Shown here: in pieces, positions 1 through 12,671 of the stretch
Position numbering within the stretch: position 1 is the first letter of the stretch
Layout of the letters: the number at the start of each line of letters is the position of its first letter
Source: Eucommia ulmoides
Lineage: Eukaryota; Streptophyta; Magnoliopsida; Garryales; Eucommiaceae
DNA length: 64,000 bases
NCBI GenBank assembly: GCA_016647705.1
Contig: CM028338.1
Location: 21,287,577 to 21,351,576, forward strand
Direction: 5' to 3'
Notes under the pieces: generated by a model
What the model was told of the DNA's origin: nothing
What the model saw: only the letters and a program-made list of their open reading frames with translations
The model's database searches: none
Translations under genes and position numbers: made by a program

Positions 1-1650
1 TTTTATTACGTTTTAATTAGTTTTCGTACTTTTTGTATAAATCAGGTGTGTGGGACAAAAAAATAGGAAACTGGAGCAAAAATGATGAGATCGAACCAAA
101 AGCGATCGAAGAACGGTGGAAAAACAAGCTCGGAGGCAAAATTATGAAACAAGCCCACCACTGCAGCGTCCAGACCACCGTCGCAGCGGTGAAGAAGGTG
201 AGAAAGGCAAATGTTACTGACAGCCCACCGCCTAGGTCGAAAAATCCACCGCCTTGGAAAAAATCCCACAGAGGAAACAAAAATAAGCTACTGACAGCTC
301 ACTGCCTAGGCGGAGAATTCTACTGCCTAGGCGGAAATCCAGCAGAGACTTTTCCACGTCCACCGCTGTGTTCATCGCCATAGCGGTCACAAACTGACCT
401 ACCTCCGCCTAGGCAGAATGCCTCTGCACAACCTAGATATTTTTAGGATATGTTTTGAGATATTTTGTTTATAAATACCATCCCCTCTCCCCTCCTTGTG
501 AACCCCCCCTCCCCCCCCCATCCACAGTGGCCATTTGGGCACCTTAGGCCATATTTAGGCTAGGGTTTAGGAGTTTCAGAGGTAGAGCGCACATCCCGAA
601 GTGGAGAAGATGGCGAATCAATCGTTGAGCGTTCTTAGCGGTTTATCTTCGGACGAGGCTAAGTTCTTCAATTGTTTTTCCTTATTTCTTTAACTTAGGA
701 TATTGTGAGCATGTTTAGCTCATTATTTCATTATAAATGCAGCTAAGTCCATATCTAAACATGGATTGTAGTAGGGATTAACACTATATTTATAAATACG
801 TTGTTTGGATGATTTTGGTGTTTCGTTTGTGATTGTTATTCGTAGTTTGATTGTATTTATCGTATTTTTTGTTTATCATACTTAGTTAGATAAATGGAGA
901 ATAAGGGATTTTGATAAACCCCAGATTCAGATTTGGGTAAACAAACGCCACGATTCTATAACCAGGTTGGGGTTTGAATGGTGGACAATTGATGACGTTG
1001 GGGCAAGACTCACGCGACCTAGGGTCGTTAAGACATTATGGGGGACTTCTTCGTTGACACAAATTCATATTATATCCCTTGTCTTACACTTGGGAGAGGT
1101 GGCGAGGGAGTTTTAGAATGGAGATTGTCAATAGGGTAAATACGACGCACGATCCAATGACTCGGTCGAGAGTTGGATTATGTACAATCAATAACGCTGG
1201 TTGAGACTCACGTGACCTAAGGTCGTTAAGATGTTGAGGGGGACTTCTTCATTGACTTGAAGTCATGTATTCTCCCGTCTTACACTCGGGAGAGGTAGCG
1301 GTAGAGTTTATGTACCGAGATTGTCAAATAGGTCGAACACCGTAAACGTGAGTAAATCGAAATCGAACACGTATTTCTAAACACGTTAATCCCTAGGAAA
1401 TTCTTCACCCTAAAACATATTAGTATATTAGTGTAGTTAATTTAGGATATATTAGTATTAGTTTAATTAATTAAGTACATTTGTTTTTTTTTGCCTAGAT
1501 AAAGTTAAGTCACGATAAACGCAGTATTCAATAGTAACGACACCAATCCCTGTGAATACAATAACCCGATCTTTTACAATCACACCATACTAAAACTTAG
1601 ACCTCGTATACTTGCGAGTATAAGTAGTGGCATTATTTCGCGCCCTACCA
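1..1650 (+). mobile_element. LTR of family B (Athila-like), 5' end cut by window edge
   Basis: The sequence aligns by eye along its whole length with the solo LTR at 12672-14370, starting roughly 70 bases into that LTR. It shares the cluster of CCTAGG palindromes (about 220-420), a TATA box (TATAAATACC near 470-480), several repeats of the words 'cactcgggagaggt', and a 3' end of the form ...CGCCCTACCA at 1650. What follows (acagctcc) is not a tRNA primer site, so this is either a solo LTR or a 3' LTR. No coding sequence is seen; the small ORFs here are translations of the palindromic array. Confidence 0.85.
215..420 (+). repeat. Palindrome array (CCTAGG-centred) upstream of TATA box
   Basis: At least five sites of the form (C)CGCCTAGGCGG or one-base variants (TGCCTAGGCGG, CCGCCTAGGCAG) occur within 200 bases, just upstream of TATAAATACC near 470. 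The equivalent array is found in every other family B LTR of the window. Confidence 0.75.
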
Positions 1651-2481
1651 ACAGCTCCTATGTCGGTGAGGCAACATTCCACAATAGCTGCACCTCTAGA
1701 TGGCGTTATTACTTAACTGGAAGTTATCCTGGCTCTTTGTCTCCTGGCCAGTGGAGAGTAAGAGTCAATCTGTTAAATGTGGTAGACTTGGTGCTCAGAA
1801 CGGGCGACGTGACTAGGCTGTTTGCTCGGGTAAAATCCATAATGGTCCTTGGCCCAGTGCTTTTGTGAGGGTAGTGATGACGAGTCCAAAGCAATAAGGG
1901 GCACTAATTCTTTCTCCCTCACTACTCAGTCACAAGGCCAAGGTCAGGCCCTCGGTAAATGTTCATTAGAATGGATCACGCAGTCTTCTAACTCCTGGGG
2001 GTACTTTTCGCTCCTGCGGTTAAGAGAATCGGTCCACCCTGAGCAGGGGTTAACGGTAGGCAGAAGAGAAGGACTTAGAAATAAGTTTGGAACTCGCCAA
2101 AACGGCGTTCCAAATTGTCGATCCTTGATACTTCAATAGCTCTGAAAGTCTACCCCACAAAGGCTCCAAAGGGCAATGTAAAAGGATATGTCTGCCCTGT
2201 GGGGGGTATGTTATCTTCCTCAGCCAAGATGGGGATTAGGTCCCTAGCGTTTCACATAGGGACCCTTGACATCTCTCCATTCAGATTTTTATTCACTGCG
2301 ACGTTCTGATCTCTTCGCTAAATGATCTGACCAGACCTTGAGATCATCAAATCTTAGCCAAGAAAGGAGTTGATGACTTGAGGAAGGCTTTTTGTGTGCT
2401 TCCTACAGACGGAGCCAAACTATTGGTGTTGGAAAATGGCTAACACCCACAATTAATCTGATCAAAATCCACGTGGATGGT
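1651..2481. other. Unassigned sequence with a possible retrotransposon LTR/primer-site junction
   Basis: No coding region is recognised; the ORFs at 1849-2139 and 2115-2309 match no family I know. GC content is higher than in the surroundings. Near 2400-2428 the plus strand reads 'cctacagacggagccaaac', the reverse complement of a TTTGGCxCCGTCTGTxGG-type motif that often follows the 5' LTR of plant Ty3/gypsy elements. This may be the leader of a minus-strand element whose LTR was truncated when family C inserted at 2482. Weak evidence. Confidence 0.25.
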
Positions 2482-3068
2482 TGTAGAAGCCGCATTTTGT
2501 CCAACCCAGCCAGTGTCAAATCAAGTACAAATTCAGATAAACATTAAACTTGGGTTTATAGGGAATGAATTTCTACCTGAGATCATACTATATAATACAA
2601 AAAAAAAATGCCCTATTAACATGAGAAAAACAAAAACTGCTAAATTTGACTAAATTCAGCTAAGTAAAAGTTTCGAATGAACCTAAAAAATTCCATAATT
2701 TAAGGGGGTCTAAAATGACTTTATTAAAAGTTGATTTTCATTTAATCATCTTTAGTATAAATAAAAATTAGCCACTACCATTTAATTATAGGATATTTCA
2801 AACAATTACCTCGGTTTCTTACCTTGACCCTGAAACATTTACTATCACTTAATTTTGTCAGTTTAACATCAAAAACATTTATTTTATTCATGCACACTAT
2901 ATCAAATCCCGGCTAGAAACAATCCAAGAGACCTTAATGAAGGCTTGGAAAGGTCATGACAAAGCTTTAAATCACAATGGTGATTAAGGAGTTGGGCTTG
3001 ATTTGTATTTACATAAAATCCAAGTTGTCATGACAAACCACCCTAGGCCCAATAAATCAAGGGCCCAA

Positions 3069-4553
3069 TGGTAGGGCGTGAAATATGCCGCTACTTACTC
3101 TTGAAAGTATACGAGGTCTAAGTTTGAATATAGTAGATCTTGAAGATCGGATATCGTTCCCACAGAGAAAAGTGTGAATAATTGAATACCGCAATTTATG
3201 TAGTCTCATGTTATCCTGACGATTAAAGACATGATTTAAAATTAAACTAAAATAAACTACAATTAGTGGGTTAATCCTAACTAAGTTGATTAACTAGGGA
3301 TTGATTTCGTTCACTTAATACAGGTTTGATTTTGTTTAGTTAACAATAACGGAGTTTAGGTATCCGACAATCTCGGTTCGTAAACTCCTCTGCCACCTCT
3401 TTCGAGTGTAAGACGAGGGAATACGAGAATTCGTGTCGACGAAGAGGTCCCCCTCAATGTCTTAACAACTCTAGGCCACATGAGTATTGACCCAACGTCA
3501 TCGATTGCACACTAACTAACGCCCTCCTGGGTCGTTAGGTCGTAATGATGTGTTTATCCTAGTCCGAATCCAGGGTTACCTCTCCTAAGTGTCAAACCCT
3601 AGATTCTCAAATACAACCCTAATACCATTACAAGAATATTAAGATTGTCATCAAATGATAAACACAATTGGAATTAAAACAACAACCGTTAAAGAAATAT
3701 ATATTAAACCAAACGAGTATTTACACAACTACATCTTTCCCTAACTAATCTTTAATTAAACTAACATGTTCTTAGCCAATACAACATTAAATCAAGAGGA
3801 GATCATCAATATCAACAATAAACATTAAATACAAATATGGAAACAAGGGAAGAAAAGCCAAATCTCAAAGTGGAGTAGTCCACTTTCCCCAAAGAACAAT
3901 CCTCCCGAGCTTCCTCTTCTCTATAGATGAACTCTCTTCGGCTCTTCAAGGATTAGCCAAGAAGACTTCCTAAAACTAATCTAATCTACTTCCTAAATTA
4001 TCTAAACCTAACTAAGGTGGAAGGAGCTCTCAAAATATCAACCAAGCCTCCTCTCCAGCGTCTAAGGGTTCTAAGGGTCTAAGGGGGTTTGGGGGAAAAA
4101 AGGGTTAAATAGGCAAGGTTTGGAAATATCTTCGAAATATATGAAAACAGATATTTCTGCGCAGAGTATCACTGCCTAAGCGGTGGTTCACCGCTTAGGC
4201 AGTGATTTAAGTCGATTATGTTTCTGTCGGATCTTCGCCTAGGCGGTGGCTGCTGGCACAACATTCTGACATTTTCTCGCCTAGGTGGTGGTTCAGCACT
4301 TCATCTCTCCAACATTCTGCCTCTTTCCTGCCTAGGCAGTGGAACTTCTGCCTAGGCGGTGGTCTTCATTCACCGAAACCCTATTTTTCACATTTTGTTC
4401 ACCGTTTCTCCACTATTTTCACTTGTTTATCGCCCTTTAACGTCCCTTCACCTGTTTTACACTAAAACAAACTAAAACGCAATTAAATATAACTAAAACG
4501 CTTGAAAACTAACAAATTCGATTTCGAAATAGATAGGTTTTTCACACCTATCA
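3069..4553 (-). repeat. B1 left LTR (3' LTR of the element)
   Basis: 1485 bp. Begins TGGTAGGGCG and ends ACACCTATCA on the plus strand. It contains a palindrome array (about 4168-4365) and, on the minus strand, a TATA-like CTATTTAACC near 4104-4115. Confidence 0.93.
4168..4365 (-). repeat. CCTAGG/CTTAGG palindrome array in B1 left LTR
   Basis: Seven or so sites such as CGCCTAGGCGGTGG, CGCCTAGGTGGTGG, TGCCTAGGCAGTGG and ACCGCTTAGGCAGTG. On the minus strand they sit directly upstream of the TATA-like sequence. Confidence 0.75.
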
Positions 4554-6746
4554 ATACCCCAAAACCTAGAATTTTGCTAGTCCTCGAGCAAAACACTAAC
4601 ACTAAACTAAACTAACTAATGAACTAACTAACTAAAAATGAAAATCATAAACATAAAAGAAGTATATGTATGGAAATATAAAGTTCAATCGAAAGGACCA
4701 ATTTGTTCCTCCCTCAACATCCCTAAATCTGATCAAGTTCGGGAAGTAACCCACACCAAGTGGTGTTCTAGAATTTCAACTATCAATATCAATAAAAACC
4801 ATTCTAGATCCAATTTAAGCATGTGTGTGAGAACTCAAATGTGTAACTAGTCATATACCGGATTGGATTATTCAATCGTTAAGCTCATAACGTAAACCGT
4901 TGTAGGATTCAGGAAAACCATACGCTTGATTAGAATCTACTATCCACTAATGTAGGCTCGGATATTCACAGAAATCAATAGGGCTTGGTTTGGCTTTGGA
5001 GAACGACCACGGGTATCTCTGGAATTGAAAATAGATAATCGTTTGAATTCAACGCTACCCGAGGTAAAATCGTTTGTCGCTATCCTCTCTCATGACCCCA
5101 CATTCTTAGAATACAACTCTGAATAAGAAACGAAGATCCTTGTATTCACTTGTCAAAAGAGAAGAAAATGAAAACTATATTCACATTTTTTTTTTTAACA
5201 TATTCCTAAATTAATTCGAATTATTACAATTTTAGGAGAGTGCAAAAAGAAGTTAGAGAAACACTCCCCCAAACTTATTTGAATTTATAAAATTTTAGGA
5301 ATATGTAAAAAGAAATGATAGAAACACACCCCCAAACTTATTTTAGGATCGTGCAAAAAGAAATACGAAAGTGACAAGTAAATACACTAATACCGAATCA
5401 ATAAAAATTTATCAAAAACCCGACCGCTCACTTGATGTCACTCAATTTTAAACATTAGGCTTAGCAACATTGGTTTAGGAAAAATTTAAATGAAATAAGT
5501 ATTTGAAAGTGTTCAGAATTGATTACGTTATCGACTTCGACAGGGGAAATAAGGAATGAAAATTTGCAGGTTAGCTACAACGGTTCAAGAGAAAAAATGA
5601 CGGCCTAAATCACGTCTCTGGAATTACCTTACCTAGGATTCCGCCTCAAGTTTTCCCCAGGTCAAGTTCTAGTTTCTTTATTTTCTATCATGAGCTTAAT
5701 ATTGGATAATCAACGTCTAATTTGTTCAGATAATTAAACATTGAGTTCAAATGTCGTGAAATTTTTGGATCGAGATAATTTTTACCCAATCGACATATTA
5801 AGCACACAAAACACACAAGGAAGGTATTACCCCTGACCTCAATATGCAATTAGGGGATAATTCTCATCATCGGGTATTGACCCAATTGAACTCAACAACT
5901 AAACATGCTAATACAACTTCATACATACATAATTCTAAACTAAATCTAATATTAACATACATAATTTATTCTAACACTACACATGCAAAAACAATAATTA
6001 AACTAAACTAAACTAAAAATTTAAAAACTAAAACATTCAAAATAATAAAATACATATATAAACATAATTTTGTACAACAAAAATTTTGCATTTTGTTCAA
6101 AAAATAATAATAGTTCATCCTTTTCTACAAAAAATCAAAATGGATAAACATCCACAAAACTATCATCCATCCATACCAATACAGGCTTGAACATGACAGT
6201 GTTCCAAAATCAGCGAACCCAATAAACATATAGCATTAATGCAAACAAAAATGGGTTGAACATATACCTAGGGAATAAGACTTATTCCCTACTGTTCACC
6301 TGACAGGAAATTCCTCTCCACCACTATCATGTCGGAATGGAAATTGTGGCGGTTGCAAAAAGTGCGGCGGCAATGCCGAAACGGTTGCACATGAACCGGT
6401 CGATTTGATCTGTCGCACACACTAATCACAACATTTCAAAAAAATATGAACAATGTAGCATGCAATTTTGTTTCACACAATTTAACAATCCATAGAAACT
6501 AAGTTATCACCAAAAATCAAACAAAAATCCCAAAGTGATAAAGAAAATCATGAAAATAGGATTGAAAATTGATTTGTGGTGGACGATTTGAGGTGGAAAA
6601 CACAAATTTTATAATATGGAAGGATGATTAAAAGCTATTGGAATGGTTTGGAAGTGAGGTTTTAGAGAGAAGGTGGAGGTTTTGCGGAAGGAACCTTGCG
6701 ATATCAATTTTTGAATAAACGGGGGCTGTTTAACTGCAAAAGGTCC

Positions 6747-7035
6747 ACCGCTTAGGCGGTGGAGCCCTTTTCTTTAAAAAAAACTTTCTGATGAAATTCC
6801 ACCTAGATAGTGATTTTTTCGCCCAAGCGAAATTACACCAGTACGAAAACTCAGCCAACTGCACTATTTTCGCCTAGGCGGTGGTTTCTCCGCCTAGGCG
6901 ATGGAGTGTATTTTTCAAAATTTGTTGCATCCTGTATTTATACCGCCTAAGCAGTGGGCCGTTTTTGCTGAAAAACACACAACCTGTATTTTTACCGACT
7001 AAGCAGTGGTTAACCACTTAGGCGGTGGGCCTGCA
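6747..7035 (-). repeat. Second palindrome array, in the leader of B1
   Basis: Sites include CCACCGCTTAGGCGGTGG (6747-6766 region), CGCCTAGGCGGTGG and CCGCCTAGGCGATGG (6865-6905), and a pair ACCGACTAAGCAGTGG / CCACTTAGGCGGTGG (about 6993-7027). The matching array in B2 is at 31854-32170. Confidence 0.7.
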
Positions 7036-7587
7036 GCTCATACTTTCATATTTTTCTCAAATTTTTAAAATACGGCTCCATCCCGTACGTTTTCACTTTG
7101 CTTGTTCAACGTGTTTAAACTTAGAACACTTCCCCAAGCGTCCATACTCCTAAATTCACTTACGAACACGTTCCGAAGCCATGCCGCCTTCTGAAAAGAA
7201 TAAATAATGCAATAAATAGTAACAAAAATTGGATAATTTGATACCCTGAGTTTTATTTCAAAAAATAAATAGCGCTCGCTTTACCGTCCCCAGCTGGACT
7301 TTCATGTCATTAAGTATTTTCACCAAAATTCCCCATAGACAAGGAATTTGGGCTCAAATGCTCAGTTGGATCAAGATCATGGCTTGAAGTCGGCTTCTCC
7401 TCTCAATCCTTATCATTTTCAATATAAGCTCAATCTCGGGATTGAGAATTAACCTTCTTCATCGTTTCTCGCACGGCTTGATCACACTAACACAATGGAA
7501 AAAAATAAAAACTAAAAACAAAGCAAAATAAATGTCCACATTAACAATCGATCACTTAGTCGCAATATTCAATAAAATTCACACTAA

Positions 7588-7605
7588 TCCCTGGCAACGG
7601 TGCCA
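7588..7605 (-). other. Primer-binding site, tRNA-Asp type (B1)
   Basis: Minus strand TGGCACCGTTGCCAGGGA, two mismatches from TGGCGCCGTTGCCGGGGA, which is the complement of the 3' end of plant tRNA-Asp. It lies six bases inside the 5' LTR (7612-9116). Confidence 0.85.
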
Positions 7606-7611
7606 AAAACT

Positions 7612-9116
7612 TGGTAGGGTGTGAAATACGCCGCTACTTACTCTCGCAAGTATACGAGGTCTAAGTTTGAATATAGTGGATCTTGAAGATCAAATATCGT
7701 TCCCACAGAGAAAAGTGTGAATAATTGAATACCGCAATTTATGTAGTCTCATGTTATCCTGATGATTAAAGACATGATTTAAAATTAAACTAAGATAAAC
7801 TACAATTAGTGGGTTAATCCTAACTAAGTTGATTAATTAGGGATTGATTTCGTTCACTTAATACATGTATGATTTTGTTTAGTTAACAATAACGGAGTTT
7901 AGGTATCCGACAATCTCGGTTCGTAAACTCCTCTGTCACCTCTTCTGAGTGTAAGACGAGGGAATATGCGACTTTGTATCGATGATGAGGTCCCCCTCAA
8001 AGTCTTAACGACTCTAGGCCACGTGAGTCTTGACCCAACGTCATCGATTGCACACTAACTAATGCCCTCCTAGGTCGTTAGGTCGTAACAATGTGTTTAC
8101 CCTAGTCCGAATCCAGGGTTACCTCTCCCAAGTGTCAAACTCTAGATTTTCAAATCCAACCCTAATACCATTACAAGCATATTAAGATCATCATCAAATG
8201 ATAAACACAATCGAAATTAAAACAACAACTGGTAAAGAAACATATATTAAACCAAACGAGTATTTATACAACTACATCTTTCCCTAACTAATATTTAATT
8301 AAACTAACATGTTCTTAGCCAATACAACATTAAATCAAGAGGAGATAATCAATATCAACAATAAACATTAAATACAAAGATGGAAACAAGGGAAGAAAAG
8401 CCAAATCTCAAAGTGGAGTAGTACACTTTCCCCAAAGAACAATCCTCCCGAGCTTCATCTTCTGCATAGATGAACTCTCTTCGAATCTTCAAGGATTGGC
8501 CAAGAAAACTTCCTAAGACTAATCTAATGTACTTGCTAAATTATCTAAACCTAACTAAGGTGGAAGGAGCTCTCAAAATATCAACTAAGCCTCCTCTCCA
8601 GAGTCTAAGGGTTCTAAGGGTCTAAGAGGGTTTGGGGGAGAAAAGGGTTAAATAGGCAAGGTTTGGAAATATCTTCAAAATATCTAAAAATAGATATTTA
8701 TGCGTAGAGTGTCACCACCTATGCGGTGGTTCACTGCTTAGTCGGTGGTTTAAGTCGGTTAAGTTTATGTCGGATCTTCGCCTAGGCAGTGGTTTCTACG
8801 CTTAGGCGGTGGCTGCTGGCACAAAATTATAATGTTTTCTCGGCTAGTCAGTGGTTTTCTCGCCTAGGCGATGGTTCAACACTTCAGCTCTCCAACATTC
8901 TGCCTCTTTTCTACCTAGGCGGTGGTTTTCATTCACCGAAACCCTATTTTTCACATTTTGTTCTCCGTTTCTCCACCATGTTTACTTGTTTATTACCCTT
9001 TAACATCCATTCACCTGTTTTATAGTAAAACAAACTAAAACGCAATTAAATATAATTAAAACGCTTGAAAACTAACAAATTTGGTTTCGAAATAGATAGG
9101 TTTTTCACACCTATCA
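7612..9116 (-). repeat. B1 right LTR (5' LTR of the element)
   Basis: 1505 bp, begins TGGTAGGGTG and ends ACACCTATCA. Palindrome array at about 8705-8930. Closely similar to the left LTR throughout, with scattered substitutions and small indels. Confidence 0.93.
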
Positions 9117-9680
9117 CCCAACTATCATTAAAAATCCCATAAAGGAGCCTTGAAATAACCAAATAAACCCTAGATATTCTCTACACAAAATATCTAAGGG
9201 AGAAACCAAGACACTTAGGAGGTAGTCAATCGTTATCGAAACTAAACCGATTCGGCTCACCACCAAAGTTAGGCATTTAATGAGAAATGAATGCCCATCC
9301 CATCAAACATTAAATGCTTGGGATGACATAGATTCAATGGATGCATTGAATCTTGATATTTTTACCTAAAATATCTAGGGGTAACTAAGGAACTTGAAAG
9401 CCAACCATCGGTTGCAGGGTAAGTTAACCCAATTCAATCCAAATCCAACCAAATGAGTTCTCATCATGAAATGACTCACCATAGAGCATTAAATGTAATG
9501 GTGACTTGTATAGACTACATATATTGCATTCTGAAAGCATTCATGGAAACTAAACCGAAATAGTAAAACTAACCAGTACTTGGCCCCTAATCGAAATGAA
9601 CGTGTCACATCATGCCATTAATGAACCCATGTGCAAACAATAGGATTTGAGGACATACAATAATTGTTAATGATTTCCAA

Positions 9681-9714
9681 TCATTACCAAATCAAGGAAA
9701 AGATTTGGTAATGA
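9681..9714. repeat. Perfect 13-bp inverted repeat in the family C LTR
   Basis: TCATTACCAAATC (9681-9693) and GATTTGGTAATGA (9702-9714), with an 8-nt loop. The minus-strand C copy has a different but also palindromic word in this place (GGTAATCATTACC near 46989). Confidence 0.8.
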
Positions 9715-9830
9715 TCACCAAATCTTTGAGAATCCTTCCTTGCTCCTCAAATTCGTTTAAATCTAAACAAGATCAAAACAAGATAGCAAGTCCCCTAGGC
9801 CAAACGCCCGCCAAGGAAGATGTTTGCTAA

Positions 9831-9872
9831 GCTTGCGCAAGGATGAATGCGCAAGCCCCCAACCTATAAATA
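9831..9872 (+). promoter_or_regulatory. Family C LTR promoter: hairpin plus TATA box
   Basis: GCTTGCGCA (9831-9839) and TGCGCAAGC (9848-9856) form a 9-bp stem with an 8-nt loop, ending nine bases before TATAAATA (9865-9872). The same arrangement is seen at 46829-46869 (minus strand) and 19743-19781 (plus strand). Confidence 0.6.
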
Positions 9873-10689
9873 AGGATGATGGGGTATTCATTTTTTCAAG
9901 ACTTGAAGTCCTAGCTTCTCTCTCTAAAACTCGAACCAAGTCTCGGGTGCTAGGATTCGCAAGAAGATTTCTTGAATAACACGTCGTTATTCGGCCAAAA
10001 TCCAATCCTGGAGGTTGATCTTGAGGTTCTTGGAGCAAGAACTCAAGAGGAAGATGGTCACCGATTGAGGATCAACCAAGAAGATCAAGGAGGAAAGAGA
10101 GGTAATCACTTAGGGAAGACTACATCCCCTAAGTAGGTATGTTTTTTTAAAAACCCCTTTGTTCTTGGATTAAATTCAAGTGTTTTTATTGTACATATTA
10201 TGTTTGTTTATCCTAAGATTTTGATAAACAATTAAATGTTGATGTTTTTGGTGGAACTAATGTGTTTATTGAGTGTTTCCATTTAAAGAGTTTCAGACAA
10301 TATCATAAAGTAATTGTAAAAGATGCAGAGACAATGCAGAGACGATAACATCATGAAGCAATTGTGAAGGATGCAGAGATGGATACTAAGATATTGAAGA
10401 TTCTGAAGAATCTAGGTAAAAACAATTCTAATCTATTTTTACTCTTAATGTATCCCGATTAGGATCACACACGACACAAAAATAATTTTATAATTATGTG
10501 TGTGTTTTAGAGGATCCTAATTAGTGAAATTATTTGCTCCTATGTGTAATTGTAAAATAAATAAAAATAATTGATTAAAATTAAATTTAAGAAGTTAATG
10601 GAGCTAACCGAGAAAAGAAATCGGTTAAAGAGGCGAAAACGTCAAAGAAAATGATTTAAAATAAAATTATGGAATGAGCTATGCATGGT

Positions 10690-10960
10690 CCAGTCGACAG
10701 ATAAGTCGACTTATGAAAATTAGACAAAGTCCCTGAATCGTTCGGTCGACAAGTAGGTCGACCTGTGGCCAAAGAATGAACTCTCTGAATCTCTAGGTTG
10801 CTAGATAGGTCGACTTAAAAAAAAACTCTCTGAATTGTCTGGTCGACAGACGATGGATGGGTGATCGACCGATGGGCGAAGGAATTTTGGCTTGGCTAGT
10901 ATCGTAAATCGAACGATCGTCAGTTGTGTCTTGGTCGATTGACTGATAAGTCTATTTCAG
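10690..10960 (+). repeat. GTCGAC-type palindrome array in D LTR (copy 1)
   Basis: Repeated short palindromic words: AGTCGACAG / AAGTCGACTT, GGTCGACAAG / AGGTCGACCT, GGTCGACAGAC, GTGATCGACCGATG and GAACGATCGTC. They come in pairs about 20-30 bases apart, each pair preceded by a 'ctgaatc' word. The same stretch in the other D copy (52675-53012) holds GGTCAACCGA-type words instead. Confidence 0.7.
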
Positions 10961-12671
10961 GTTTTGTGGAATTTCGGGATTTGTTCAAAAACTAGTCGTT
11001 AACTAGCTATTATTTGGTTACTTGATTGAGAGATTTTAGGGATATGGATATCTTTAAGATATAACACTCTTATTTGAATATCTATATAGATTTGGTACAT
11101 GAAATTAAAATGTTTTTCAAATCGGTCCTTTTAATACTTCCTATCATATTGATTTGTGTTTGAAAATTCTTTTGAGGGACTATATTTAATATTTTGAAAG
11201 CTACAATTAATTAAAATACACCTTAAATGAAAGGAATCAATGTATGGGGTCTATAGGTGATTTTAAATGACATATTTTGTGGAAGCTAGCCGTTATAGGG
11301 CTTGTTTCAAATGGCTTTAAATAGACATGTGGATTTCAAATAATATTGAGACCATATCAAGAACTATTCAGCTCATTAGCTTTTATAAGAGTCATTATTC
11401 TGATATTATTTTGAGAGATCAAATTTTGAGATCAATTGCTAAGGAGTTTTTGAGTTAAAGCGTTGATTGTGTAAGCGTCACCGATTTGAGTTGTCTAGCG
11501 TTTTCAATCTTTAATTCGTCGATGTTATTCGAGTAAGATCTTTCCAAGCTATTAGTCTTTATTGCATATTTAGTTTTTCTATATTTGCTTGGTTGATAAG
11601 ATCTTGATAAAATTGTTTTTTGAACTTTAAATCGCATAAAAATATTTTAAAACTATTTTTGGTGAAAATTTGATTACATACTTATTTGTGTGCTATTCAT
11701 ATTTATCATAATTAGATTTTTATATTTTTATGGTGAAAGTGTTTCAACTATATTCTTAATTGAGTTTATTGCGATAATTGCTTGCTTGGTTAATTGATTG
11801 TTGAGAAATCGTTTTTGAACTTTAAAAGTATAAAAAAAACTGTTAAAACGATTTGTGTGATAATCTGATTACGTGCTCAATTTTGTGCTACCTGCATCAT
11901 TTTTATAATCATATTTTTTTGTTTCCTCACTTAATTATATCACTAGTAAATATCAGGACATTAATTGAGTTTAAATTGATTTGAGGTGATAGAAGCACCG
12001 AGTGAGAAGAACTTATTAATTTATTGTAATTAGTGAGTTGAGTGTCGGATTAGATACTATTGGGAGTATCTAATCAAGGGTAGCTGGTTTCAATCTCTTC
12101 CGATAAAGAGATTTAGGTGTTAATTCTTCCTTAATTGAATTTGTGAGTGATTTTGTAAAGATTCTATCCTTACCTGGGAAAATGATAGTTGGAGTGTTTC
12201 TATGAGATTTTGATTCTTTAGCCTAAGGTATAAAAAGAATTAGATTATTCTTGAGCCTGTAAAAAGTAGAGGTTATTCTTGAGTCTGTGAAAAAGAAGAG
12301 GTTATTCCTGAGTTTGGGAAAATGAATTTGTAAAGGTTGCTTCTGAGCCTGTGAAAAGATTAATTGTATAAAGGTTTGGTTTCTACCTATTTAAAGGATC
12401 TTAATGATTAGTGGGTGCAAATCTCCGTGGGGCTCGGAGGACTGGATTAGCCAAGATTAGCTTGGTGAACCAGGATAAATTTTTGGTGTGTTGTTTGTTA
12501 TACATTATTTATTTTTGGTTGTTTGGTGTGCACCTAATTAATAATATATTTCTGCTACTATATAGAGACAATAATTAATTTAGGATTAAAATTAATTATT
12601 TGGATTTTTGAAGTATTTTCTCTGATAATTTTTTATATCTACCCAATTCACCCCTCTCTTGGGTAGCTCAC

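Larger units (their letters stand above)
4554..7611 (-). other. B1 interior: non-coding
   Basis: AT-rich; the short ORF at 4638-4850 has no recognisable domain. Sequence from 4554 to about 7590 is closely matched by the B2 interior (29698-32870), so the interior is conserved between elements without coding. A second palindrome array lies at 6747-7035, in what would be the 5' leader of the RNA. Confidence 0.8.
3069..9116 (-). mobile_element. Complete non-autonomous LTR retrotransposon B1 (Athila-like, no coding capacity)
   Basis: Two similar LTRs (3069-4553 and 7612-9116) flank a 3.06-kb interior, and a perfect 5-bp TSD CCCAA lies at 3064-3068 and 9117-9121. Each LTR runs TGGTAGGG...CCTATCA on the plus strand; the element itself is on the minus strand, as shown by the primer site next to the right LTR and the purine-rich tract (minus GGTTTTGGGGTAT) next to the left LTR. 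The interior has no gag or pol reading frame, so it resembles a large retrotransposon derivative that must borrow proteins. It shares LTR layout and primer type with element A (25730-37635), which keeps an Athila-like gag remnant, and this is the basis for the family label. It inserted into the family C LTR. Confidence 0.95.

Noticed and set aside
33-383. 116-residue ORF at the left edge
   Set aside because: Lies in an LTR over the palindrome array; not conserved in other LTR copies.
2482-2500. Possible TSD for the family C LTR (ATGGT before 2482)
   Set aside because: No matching copy could be found where the LTR might end, and that end itself is uncertain.
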